9,224 bases of DNA from Chloroflexota bacterium (GTDB lineage: Bacteria; Chloroflexota; Anaerolineae; J102), in NCBI GenBank assembly GCA_024276255.1, contig JAJRXO010000469.1, forward strand, positions 1-9,224, given 5' to 3'. Below are positions 1 through 5,647 of the stretch, one piece after another. Below the pieces are notes generated by a model. It did not search any database. It saw only the letters and a list, made by a program, of their open reading frames with translations, and was not told where the DNA came from. Made by a program: the position numbers and the translations under genes. The stretch's first letter is position 1; each line of letters opens with the position of its first letter.

Positions 1-314
1 CGATGTTTTGTGTAAAAAGATGTGGTAAAATGGTAGCAGAGGGTGTCCGGCACGCCGGAATCCCTGAGTTTAGGATTATACCACAATTCAGACGAATGGA
101 AATAGGATTCATTCAGCAAAAAGACCGACGAATCGTGAGATACATCCCCGAGTTCTCAGTATAAAACGATTATACTGAGTAGTTGGCAGACAATACGCAA
201 GCGCCTTCAGGAAACAGGACGGTTTGTCTTTTACCGGAGCTTTATGTTCCGAAAAATCGGTATATCTGGTCGTTTTTCCGCTTCCCACCTTTACTCAGCC
301 GTAGCTTTCCGTCC
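1..314. other. Noncoding stretch upstream of the STAS-like gene
   Basis: No convincing gene is seen here. Seen: an extended -10-like box (TG at 23-24, one base, then TAAAAT at 26-31) with no good -35 partner; a short inverted repeat TCCGG-cacg-CCGGA around 46-59; and the strong AT-rich palindrome at 155-179, listed separately. The frame of the downstream gene stays open back to a TTG at 183, but residues from there to 314 look unlike protein (scattered Arg/Pro/Phe) and I read them as leader. The window may begin just downstream of another gene. Confidence 0.5.
155..179. promoter_or_regulatory. Perfect 10-bp inverted repeat, candidate operator
   Basis: CTCAGTATAA (155-164) is followed by the 5-base spacer AACGA and then TTATACTGAG (170-179), a perfect 10-bp dyad centred at 167. 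No T-tract follows, so it is not a terminator. The arms contain -10-like TATAAA and TATACT. A short, AT-rich perfect dyad about 135 bases ahead of a start codon is typical of a repressor site, but a hairpin in the leader RNA is equally possible. No regulator gene is visible in the window. Confidence 0.4.
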
Positions 315-683
315 ATGATAGAAACCACTATCGATCGTAAACTGGATATTACACTCCATGTCTGTACGGGTATAATTGATTATGAGCAACTGGTACAAGC
401 GGTTGAAGCCTTTTATACAGGCAAACCCACCATGCACCTCATCTGGGATTTTACCGATGCCGACATCAGCTCCCTGACCACTGACCACATCAGAATGCTG
501 GCGACCCTGGTTAAAAACGTGGCCCATTCCCGTGTTGGCGGCAAAACGGCCATCGTGGCCGGTCAAAACATTACTTTCGGCATGGCCCGTATGTATCAAA
601 TCCTGGCTCAGATGATGAAGCAGATCGCCCAGGTGGAAGTCTTTCGCGATCTGAACACCGCCCGGGTCTGGATTCTGGAGTGA
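315..683 (+). CDS. Small STAS/SpoIIAA-like domain protein
   Basis: A 122-residue protein, probably cytoplasmic, with no signal peptide or membrane segment. It opens MIETTIDRKLDITLHVCTG, then alternates predicted strands and helices: a YEQLVQAVEAFY helix, a MHLIWDFTDADIS strand, a LATLVKNVA helix, a GKTAIVAG strand, an ARMYQILAQMM helix and a final VEVFRDLNTARVWI unit. This pattern resembles the SpoIIAA-like/STAS fold (lipid- or partner-binding, anti-anti-sigma-type domains), but I see no clearly conserved phosphorylatable serine and cannot assign a partner. The ATG at 315 is preferred over the TTG at 183 because family members start just before the IDR motif and the extra 44 residues look noncoding. 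No clear Shine-Dalgarno precedes it. The gene converges on the fakA-like gene, stop to stop, with 30 bases between. Reality of the gene is fairly sure; function is not. Confidence 0.65.
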   Translation: MIETTIDRKLDITLHVCTGIIDYEQLVQAVEAFYTGKPTMHLIWDFTDADISSLTTDHIRMLATLVKNVAHSRVGGKTAIVAGQNITFGMARMYQILAQMMKQIAQVEVFRDLNTARVWILE

Positions 684-713
684 GCGCACCGGGACTGTGG
701 GGCATCACTCATC

Positions 714-2456
714 CTATTCAACCGAGAGAATATAATCGTAATAGGGCTGGCCGCCATAGTGTAGCTCGATCTCGTAATCGGGCAACGCTGCCCGAAGCTT
801 TTCAGCCAACCCCTGGGCCGCCGATTCGGGCACCTCGGCGCCAAAATACATTGAGATCAGCTCGCATTCCTCATCTCCATCCACCACTGCCAGGGCATCC
901 AGAATGAGCTGTTGATGATCATCACCCTTGCTCACCAGCTGGCCATCGGCAATGGCAATGAGATCGCCCTTGCGTACACGGACATGGTCGAATTCGGCAT
1001 CGCGCACCGCAGTGGTGATCTCGATGGTGTGGACGTCCTCGAGCGCCGCTTGCATGGCCGCGACATTTTGCGCTGCTTTGGCATCGGGTTGATAGGCGAG
1101 CATGGCGGCAATGCCTTCGGGCATGGAACAGGTGGGGATGACGTGGATCTTTTTGGCGGAGATCTGGGCAGCCTGTTGCGCTGCGAGGATCACGTTTTTG
1201 TTGTTGGGCAGGATGATCACTTCGTCGTATTCGAGTGATTCGGCAGCCTGCAGCAAATCGTCGATAGAAGGATTCATTGTCTGCCCGCCCAAAACCACCG
1301 CACACACATTCAAGCTCTCAAATACACGGGCCAGCCCGGCGCCGGATGCCACGGCGACCACGTTGGCACATTTATTATCGATGATCGACGGCACACCCGG
1401 TTGCGGCGTCGTGCCCGGCTGCATGCGCGTCTCATCCCATTCCCCCTTGCGGCGCAGGGTCTGCAGGGTCATATTTTCCAGGACGATGTCATCCAGATAG
1501 CCCAACGAGGCGCCGTAGCTGAGGAAAGGCCCTGGATCATCACTATGCACGTGCACCTTGACAATGGGGCCCGACTGACCGACCACCACGCTTTCACCGC
1601 CCATGTCCAACAGGGTCTGGCGGATCTGATGTTCATCCAGGTGTTCGCCATAGATCAGGAACTGGATATCGTATCCCCATTCCTCTTCTCCCACCGCTTC
1701 CAGGTCGGGTTGAGGCATGGCTGTAGCGGTGTCGGCGGTGATCTGGTCGGGCATGGGCAGATGCACACCGTTGAGATATTGCAGCATCCCCTCCAGCAAA
1801 TAGTACAAACCCTGGCCACCGGCATCGACCACACCGGCTTTTTTGAGAATGGGAAGCAGATTGGGGGTGTTGTCCAGCGCCTGCCGGGCCTTGCTCAGGG
1901 TAGAGTCCATCACAAAACGCAAATCCGGATTCAGAGCAGCAGCATGTTCAGCAGCATCGGCTGCTTCGCGCATGACGGTGAGAATGGTGCCCTCGACCGG
2001 CTTGATTACACCCTGGTAGGCTGTTTCCTTGGCCCGTTTCATGGCCTCAGCCAGGATGGAGGCATCGATCTCCGTGGCATCGTGCATGGTGTCGGCCATG
2101 CCGCGCAATATCTGCGACAGGATCACGCCGCTGTTGCCGCGGGCGCCGCGAATCGCTCCCTGGGCAATGGCCTGAGCGATGTCACTGGCCTTTTCCCCCG
2201 TTCGCTGTGAGGCTTCCTTCCAGGCAGCCTGCATGGTGAGCACCATGTTGGTGCCGGTATCGCCATCCGGCACGGGAAAAACATTCAGCGCATTGACGAT
2301 CTGGCTGTGCTGCTTCAGCCAGCTGAAGCCGGCGCCCATCAGCTCCCGCCAGTCCTCGCCATCGAATCGCAGGATGGGTTTATGGAGGGGGTGTTTTTGA
2401 TGAAAATGTTCGGGTCGAATATCTTGCGTCAAAACGCGCCTCACGAATAATGCCAC
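714..2456 (-). CDS. fakA: FakA/YloV-like fatty acid kinase, DhaL (DAK2) domain
   Basis: About 580 residues, the usual FakA/YloV length. FakA phosphorylates fatty acids held by FakB (DegV-family) partners, giving acyl-phosphate for phospholipid synthesis. Seen: an N-terminal DhaL domain (about 30-228) with the metal/nucleotide motif PVPDGDTGTN (61-70), the glycine loop GARGNSGVILSQ (104-115) and DAGGQG (211-216); a middle domain with GYDIQF (261-266) and KVHVHSDDPG (300-309); a C-terminal DegV-like domain with VVLGGQTMNPS (387-397), ILPNNKN (415-421) and a LHYGGQPYYDY ending. The middle domain has Asp where Firmicute proteins usually show Cys (GYCTEF). Start is uncertain: GTG at 2456 has no SD, whereas TTG at 2432 has GAGG six bases upstream and would remove 8 residues. 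It lies 154 bases downstream of asp23 on the same strand. No fakB is visible, so substrate is inferred. Confidence 0.88.
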   Translation of the reverse strand: MALFVRRVLTQDIRPEHFHQKHPLHKPILRFDGEDWRELMGAGFSWLKQHSQIVNALNVFPVPDGDTGTNMVLTMQAAWKEASQRTGEKASDIAQAIAQGAIRGARGNSGVILSQILRGMADTMHDATEIDASILAEAMKRAKETAYQGVIKPVEGTILTVMREAADAAEHAAALNPDLRFVMDSTLSKARQALDNTPNLLPILKKAGVVDAGGQGLYYLLEGMLQYLNGVHLPMPDQITADTATAMPQPDLEAVGEEEWGYDIQFLIYGEHLDEHQIRQTLLDMGGESVVVGQSGPIVKVHVHSDDPGPFLSYGASLGYLDDIVLENMTLQTLRRKGEWDETRMQPGTTPQPGVPSIIDNKCANVVAVASGAGLARVFESLNVCAVVLGGQTMNPSIDDLLQAAESLEYDEVIILPNNKNVILAAQQAAQISAKKIHVIPTCSMPEGIAAMLAYQPDAKAAQNVAAMQAALEDVHTIEITTAVRDAEFDHVRVRKGDLIAIADGQLVSKGDDHQQLILDALAVVDGDEECELISMYFGAEVPESAAQGLAEKLRAALPDYEIELHYGGQPYYDYILSVE

Positions 2457-2481
2457 AAAAGAAAGATGATAATGACGACGG

Positions 2482-2509
2482 GTTGCGCATCGATGATCAC
2501 CGGCGCAAC
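2482..2509. promoter_or_regulatory. 7-bp inverted repeat upstream of fakA, candidate operator
   Basis: GTTGCGC (2482-2488) and GCGCAAC (2503-2509) form a perfect 7-bp dyad around a 14-base centre that itself contains TGATCA. On the minus strand a -10-like TATCAT lies at 2471-2466, and the dyad covers the place where the -35 box would be, with no good -35 sequence. This would suit regulation of an internal fakA promoter. There is no U-tract, so a terminator is unlikely. The regulatory role is inference. Confidence 0.3.
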
Positions 2510-2555
2510 GTCAGAATAAATCGCCGGCACGACTGCGGGAGAAAAGGCCCGGATG

Positions 2556-2590
2556 AAAAAAACTGACCGGGGGCTGCCGGGCAACAGCCC
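2556..2590 (-). terminator. Possible terminator/attenuator between asp23 and fakA
   Basis: Read on the minus strand, GGGCTG (2590-2585), an 8-base loop and CAGCCC (2576-2571) form a 6-bp GC stem. Seven T residues (2562-2556) follow, but only after an 8-base spacer, which is longer than usual. It begins about 20 bases past the asp23 stop. It may reduce read-through into fakA rather than stop it. Confidence 0.35.
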
Positions 2591-2610
2591 TTTATACCAT
2601 ACAAATCGGC

Positions 2611-2982
2611 TCAGCGTGAAGTGGCGGAATCGCTGACACGCAGGCCCTGAACATGCACATTGACCGCTGCTACGGGCAGGCCCACCTGTTGACCGAGCAC
2701 ATACAACACACGTCGCATCACACTACGCGCCACTTCGGAAATGCGGGTGCCGTATTCGATGATCAGGTAAAGATCAACCACGACACCCTCTTCCACCATC
2801 CGAACTTCCACACCATGATGACTGTTTCGGGAGCGCAGCCAGCCATGGCGCCAGTCATCGAATCGGGTCTTACCAGCCAATCCTACCACGCCATACACCT
2901 CCAGGACGGTTTGCCTGGTGAGGGTGGCAATGGCCTGGGGCGATATCTGAATTTTACCAAGTTGTGTTTGTTGATCGGTCAC
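2611..2982 (-). CDS. Asp23/Gls24 family protein (YloU-like)
   Basis: A 123-residue Asp23/Gls24-family protein, soluble, with no signal peptide or membrane segment. Seen: the N-terminal signature GKIQISPQAIATLTRQTVLEVYGVVGLAG (9-37), a basic middle stretch (40-56), then VEVRMVEEGVVVDLYLIIEYG (58-78) and the closing VLGQQVGLPVAAVNVHVQGLRV (95-116), the usual order of conserved blocks. The GTG start at 2982 is supported by GGAG nine bases upstream on the minus strand. Family members in Firmicutes include envelope-associated and stress-abundant proteins, and the YloU gene lies directly upstream of yloV/fakA, as here. It is probably co-transcribed at least partly with the fakA-like gene and is divergent from rpmB. 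A role linked to lipid or envelope metabolism is inference from neighbourhood; the biochemical function is unknown. Confidence 0.88.
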   Translation of the reverse strand: MTDQQTQLGKIQISPQAIATLTRQTVLEVYGVVGLAGKTRFDDWRHGWLRSRNSHHGVEVRMVEEGVVVDLYLIIEYGTRISEVARSVMRRVLYVLGQQVGLPVAAVNVHVQGLRVSDSATSR

Positions 2983-3055
2983 TGAAAGTCTCCGTAAATA
3001 TCAGTTCGATGGGGCGCCGGACACCTGATGCCAGCTCTCGCCACAGCAATCAGGT

Positions 3056-3084
3056 TTGCACTCCAATGCCATTTATGCTATCCT
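3056..3084 (+). promoter_or_regulatory. Sigma-70-type promoter of rpmB
   Basis: TTGCAC (3056-3061), a 17-base spacer and TATCCT (3079-3084), with an extended -10 TGC just before the -10 box. Predicted transcription start is near 3091, giving a leader of about 100 bases before rpmB. No other plus-strand gene lies between, so rpmB is the natural target. Confidence 0.6.
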
Positions 3085-3092
3085 ATCTGTTG

Positions 3093-3116
3093 GCCCCCAG
3101 CCGGGGGCTTTTCTTT
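3093..3116 (+). terminator. Terminator-like hairpin at the start of the rpmB leader
   Basis: GCCCCC (3093-3098), the loop AGCC and GGGGGC (3103-3108) make a perfect 6-bp GC stem followed by TTTTCTTT. By sequence it is an intrinsic terminator on the plus strand, yet no plus-strand gene precedes it and it begins about at the predicted rpmB transcription start. A second small perfect hairpin, CGTGC-tcag-GCACG, follows at 3126-3139. It could be a 5' stabilising stem, an attenuator, or the end of a short upstream RNA. Confidence 0.5.
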
Positions 3117-3189
3117 GCTTCATCTCGTGCTCAGGCACGTCATACCTTAAACAAAGCAATCCAGTTCACAATTCGGAGTTTATACGAAA

Positions 3190-3375
3190 ATGGCTAAATG
3201 TGAGATTTGCGGTAAAGGACCGCAGTTTGGCAATCATGTGAGCTTTTCGCAGCGGCATGTGAAACGTCGTTGGCATGCTAATGTGCAAAAGCGACGTCTG
3301 CTGATCAATGGCAAGGTACGCCCTACCAATGTCTGCACCAGTTGTCTCAAAACGATGGCAAAGACCAAAGCTTGA
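3190..3375 (+). CDS. rpmB: 50S ribosomal protein L28 (bL28), zinc-binding form
   Basis: A 61-residue bL28, a structural protein of the large ribosomal subunit. Seen: MAKCEICGKGPQFGNHVSFS at the start, the central HVKRRWHANVQKRRLLINGK rRNA-binding block, and a terminal NVCTSCLKTMAK. Cysteines C4, C7, C49 and C52 form two CxxC pairs, so this is the zinc-ribbon (C+) version. GGAG at 3175-3178 lies 11 bases before the ATG. It is monocistronic: its own promoter is upstream and two terminators follow. The gene is divergent from asp23-fakA, as in Bacillus. The identification is secure. Confidence 0.97.
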   Translation: MAKCEICGKGPQFGNHVSFSQRHVKRRWHANVQKRRLLINGKVRPTNVCTSCLKTMAKTKA

Positions 3376-3378
3376 GAT

Positions 3379-3410
3379 AAACGCCAATTCCTGTCGGAAG
3401 TTGGCGTTTT
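3379..3410 (+). terminator. Intrinsic terminator of rpmB
   Basis: AAACGCCAA (3379-3387) pairs with TTGGCGTTT (3401-3409), a 9-bp stem. Inside it TTCC-tgtc-GGAA adds four more pairs after a one-base bulge. The stem ends in a T-run (3407-3410) and starts four bases past the rpmB stop. Confidence 0.85.
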
Positions 3411-3435
3411 CCATGGTACTAAAGTCGGCGGGAGA

Positions 3436-3463
3436 AGTCACGTCCAGCGACGTGGCTCTTTTT
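3436..3463 (+). terminator. Second, tandem intrinsic terminator
   Basis: AGTCACGTC (3436-3444), the loop CAGC and GACGTGGCT (3449-3457) form a 9-bp stem with one G-T wobble, followed by CTTTTT. It stands only 26 bases past the first terminator and no gene fits between, so it acts as a back-up for rpmB or ends a short RNA. Confidence 0.75.
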
Positions 3464-3501
3464 CGTAGCCACCAGTATCTTACCCCAAAAGTGTCGGCGG
3501 C

Positions 3502-3540
3502 GCAAAGCATCCCCGCAAAATGCGGTAGCCCGCGCTTTGC
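3502..3540. repeat. Nested inverted repeat just upstream of the yceD promoter
   Basis: The outer arms GCAAAGC (3502-3508) and GCTTTGC (3534-3540) enclose an inner perfect hairpin CCGCA-aaa-TGCGG (3513-3525). It ends 12 bases before the -35 box of the next promoter. It might be a third hairpin of a structured transcript, or a protein-binding site. No function can be read from sequence. Confidence 0.4.
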
Positions 3541-3552
3541 CCTCCCCCTGTT

Positions 3553-3581
3553 TTGACCTATTGTCTCTCCAAATCTATAAT
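3553..3581 (+). promoter_or_regulatory. Near-consensus promoter of yceD-rpmF
   Basis: TTGACC (3553-3558), exactly 17 bases, then TATAAT (3576-3581). The expected start of transcription is near 3588, which coincides with the GTG codon at 3588 and falls three bases after the ATG at 3585. The transcript is therefore predicted to have essentially no 5' leader. Confidence 0.85.
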
Positions 3582-3584
3582 ACC

Positions 3585-4172
3585 ATGGTGTCCACCAACC
3601 TGCCCCACTTCAGCGAGCTGCAATACAATGTGGCTGGGCTACTTCAGGAAACAGCCGGCGGCATGCGTACGGCTGATGTCCATGTGCCGATTTCGCGCCT
3701 CGATCAGCTCGATGAATCGGTTGATGTGGTAGCGCCCTTTGTCGGTACGGTGCGCCTGCTCAAAGCCAGCACCAATGTGTTGGCCCGGCTTGTGGGTGAA
3801 ACCACAGTGCGCCTGACCTGCGCCCGCTGCCTGGAACCCTTTTCCTACGTGCTTCACATCGATCTGGAAGAAGAGTTCCACCCCAGCGTCGATGTTAACA
3901 GCGGCGCCGCCATTACCGACACCGGCGATGATCTGGCTCTGGTCATCAACGAGCACCACGTGCTCGACATGACCGAGATATTACGCCAGGCCATGTTGCT
4001 TTCCCTGCCCCTGCCGCCCCTCTGTCGGGAGGATTGCCTGGGCTTGTGCCCCGAGTGTGGTGCGAACCTGAACGAGGAAAGCTGTAATTGCCAGAACGAT
4101 GACATCGATCCGCGGTGGGCAGCATTGAATGCTCTCATTGTCAGTGATTCCGACACAAATCATCCGGAGTGA
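3585..4172 (+). CDS. yceD: DUF177/YceD-family protein
   Basis: A 195-residue DUF177 protein, normally found next to rpmF and implicated in 23S rRNA/large-subunit maturation in bacteria and chloroplasts; the exact role is unsettled. Seen: an opening LQYNVAGLLQETAGGMR (12-28), the family motif VRLTCARCLEPF (75-86) with C79/C82, an acidic strand EEEFHPSV (96-102), and a cysteine-rich tail CREDCLGLCPECG (147-159) plus CNC (167-169), ending in DPRWAALNAL. The frame is open further upstream to 3537, but the promoter at 3553-3581 forces a start at ATG 3585 or GTG 3588, which would be leaderless. The gene is followed at 6 bases by rpmF, whose SD overlaps the yceD stop, so the two are an operon. Confidence 0.9.
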   Translation: MVSTNLPHFSELQYNVAGLLQETAGGMRTADVHVPISRLDQLDESVDVVAPFVGTVRLLKASTNVLARLVGETTVRLTCARCLEPFSYVLHIDLEEEFHPSVDVNSGAAITDTGDDLALVINEHHVLDMTEILRQAMLLSLPLPPLCREDCLGLCPECGANLNEESCNCQNDDIDPRWAALNALIVSDSDTNHPE

Positions 4173-4178
4173 AATAAT

Positions 4179-4376
4179 ATGACCCCTCATCCCAAGCAGA
4201 AAATTTCCAAAGGTCGTCGTGACCGCCGCCGCGCCCACGATGCGCTGCGCCATCCCCACCTTGTAACCTGCCCCACCTGCAAGAACAAACGGCCGCCGCA
4301 TCAGGTTTGCCCCTATTGTGGCACCTACCGGGGGCGCGTCGTCATCGAGATCGAAGAAGAAGGCGCGGCCGAATAA
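4179..4376 (+). CDS. rpmF: 50S ribosomal protein L32 (bL32), zinc-binding form
   Basis: A 65-residue bL32 of the large ribosomal subunit. Seen: the basic N-terminus HPKQKISKGRRDRRRAHDAL (4-23), then a zinc ribbon CPTC (31-34) and CPYC (44-47), followed by GTYRGRVVIEIEEE. All four zinc cysteines are kept. GGAG at 4166-4169, nine bases before the ATG, overlaps the end of yceD, so translation of the two is probably linked. A strong terminator lies 52 bases after the stop. Its normal downstream partner plsX is absent. Confidence 0.97.
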   Translation: MTPHPKQKISKGRRDRRRAHDALRHPHLVTCPTCKNKRPPHQVCPYCGTYRGRVVIEIEEEGAAE

Positions 4377-4428
4377 ACCCGCGGCTGCTCATGCGGCCCT
4401 CAAGTCCCGGCTCATAAAGTTGACCCCA

Positions 4429-4459
4429 GGGAACGGAACCAGTTATCCGTTCCCTTTTC
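4429..4459 (+). terminator. Intrinsic terminator of yceD-rpmF
   Basis: GGGAACGGA (4429-4437), an 8-base loop and TCCGTTCCC (4446-4454) form a perfect 9-bp stem followed by TTTTC. It separates the ribosomal operon from fabD, so fabD needs its own promoter or read-through. I see no convincing promoter between 4459 and 4503. Confidence 0.85.
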
Positions 4460-4502
4460 GTGCTGGATTTTCCCGTCCACCTCACTCTCACAGGTGACCA
4501 TC

Positions 4503-5453
4503 ATGTCTCAACCCGTTCTCCTCTTCCCCGGCCAGGGCGCGCAGGAAGTTGGAATGGGCGCCGATGTCAGCGCTCATTCGCCAGAGGCGGCTGCCATTTA
4601 CGCCCAGGCCGATGATATTTTGGGTTTCGCGCTCTCGAAATTATGTTTCGAGGGTCCCGAAGAACAACTCACCGACACCGTCAATGCCCAACCAGCGCTG
4701 CTCACCACCAGCATCGCCCTGCTGCGGGCCACCGAGGCGACATTGGGCCATCCGTTGCATGCATCTGCAGCAGCCGGGCATAGCCTGGGGGAATACAGCG
4801 CCCTCGTGGCGGCGGGCGCCCTCGACTTCGCCGACGCCCTGCGCCTGGTGCGGGAGCGCGGTCGCCTGATGAAGCTGGCCGATCAACGAGCAGCCGGCGG
4901 CATGGCCGCCATCATCGCCCTCGACGTCGCCCGGGTCGAGCAGATATGCGAGCAAGCTCGCGCCGAAAGCGGCGAATTCGTACACATTGCCAACGACAAC
5001 TGTCCGGGCCAGGTGGTCATTTCGGGCCACGAAAGCGCCCTGGAACAGGCCATGGCCGCGGCGCGGGCCGCCGGCGCCCGTAAAGTCGTACGCCTGGCAG
5101 TCACCATTGCCGCCCATTCGCCCCTGATGGCCGTTGTGCAGGATGAATTTGCTGCCGCGGTGCGGGCGGTGGATATTCATCCGCCGCGTTTTCCCGTCAT
5201 CGCCAACAGCACGGCCACGGCGCTCACAGATCCCGAGCTCATTCGCCAGGAACTGGTTGGCCAGCTCCAGAATTCCGTGCAGTGGACGGCTTCCATGCTT
5301 TATCTCATCGATCAGGGCCATGATCAGTTTATCGAAATCGGTCCCGGCGGCGTGTTGGCGGGCCTGCTCAAACGCATCGATCGCCGCTTCCGCCGCATCC
5401 CCAGCGTGGCCACCTGGGAACACATTCAGGCGTTGCCACAGCGCCTGGCGTGA
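4503..5453 (+). CDS. fabD: Malonyl-CoA:ACP transacylase
   Basis: A 316-residue FabD, standard length, cytoplasmic. It moves malonyl from CoA to acyl carrier protein, supplying the extender for type II fatty-acid synthesis. Seen: LLFPGQGAQ (6-14), NAQPALLTTS (61-70), the nucleophile elbow GHSLGE (92-97, Ser94), RERGRLM (117-123, Arg119 binding the malonyl carboxylate), catalytic His205 in AAHSPLM, the Gln254 region QLQNSVQW, and EIGPGGVLAGL (278-288). All key residues are kept. ATG 4503 is chosen because AGGTG (4492-4496) sits six bases upstream; the GTG at 4494 lies inside that SD. It is isolated from rpmF by a terminator and from fabG by 194 bases. Confidence 0.96.
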   Translation: MSQPVLLFPGQGAQEVGMGADVSAHSPEAAAIYAQADDILGFALSKLCFEGPEEQLTDTVNAQPALLTTSIALLRATEATLGHPLHASAAAGHSLGEYSALVAAGALDFADALRLVRERGRLMKLADQRAAGGMAAIIALDVARVEQICEQARAESGEFVHIANDNCPGQVVISGHESALEQAMAAARAAGARKVVRLAVTIAAHSPLMAVVQDEFAAAVRAVDIHPPRFPVIANSTATALTDPELIRQELVGQLQNSVQWTASMLYLIDQGHDQFIEIGPGGVLAGLLKRIDRRFRRIPSVATWEHIQALPQRLA

Positions 5454-5544
5454 GCCGGAACCATGGCATTCAGAACATTGCCCTGCCGCGCAGGTGGCCG
5501 GGGGCGATGTGCGGTCGGCCCCGTGCAAACTTGCCTGCTCACAA

Positions 5545-5579
5545 TTGCCATGAATGCCCGCCTTCGCGTACACTATAAA
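5545..5579 (+). promoter_or_regulatory. Candidate promoter for the fabG operon
   Basis: TTGCCA (5545-5550) with an 18-base spacer to TACACT (5569-5574). An overlapping TATAAA (5574-5579) is a better -10 but has a poor -35 (TGAATG at 5551). Either gives a leader of about 60-70 bases before fabG. Earlier in the gap two GC hairpins (5482-5494 and about 5496-5522) lack a T-tract and are not convincing terminators. Confidence 0.45.
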
Positions 5580-5647
5580 GAATAATACATCGTCTCCATA
5601 TCCCATCTTCCCGACGCCTTTCGTCTGCTCACCTGCAAAGAGGTATT

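Noticed and set aside
1..100. Possible tRNA or small structured RNA at the left edge
   Set aside because: The short TCCGG/CCGGA repeat does not extend to a cloverleaf and no T-loop sequence is present.
183..314. N-terminal extension of the STAS-like protein from a TTG start, with TATACT (171-176) six bases upstream as a leaderless signal
   Set aside because: There is no -35 box, a TTG leaderless start is unlikely, and the 44 extra residues do not look like protein; the ATG at 315 fits the domain start.
1401..2210. A 269-codon plus-strand open frame antisense to the fakA-like gene
   Set aside because: No domain pattern, His/Gly/Gln-rich composition typical of an antisense frame, and full overlap with a well-supported gene.
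3166..3510. Minus-strand 114-codon open frame across rpmB
   Set aside because: It overlaps rpmB and both terminators, with no motif or SD support.
4420..4448. TTGACC at 4420-4425 as a -35 box for fabD
   Set aside because: The matching -10 (TTATCC at 4443-4448) is poor and lies inside the rpmF terminator stem, so transcription starting there would have little support.
5482..5522. GC hairpins after fabD as a terminator
   Set aside because: The stems are only about 5 bp and no T-tract follows; I mention them only as structure in the fabD-fabG gap.
4641..5606. A 321-codon open frame on the minus strand antisense to fabD
   Set aside because: It is a shadow of the GC-rich third positions of fabD; its translation is Gly/His/Ala-rich without recognisable motifs, while fabD carries every catalytic residue.
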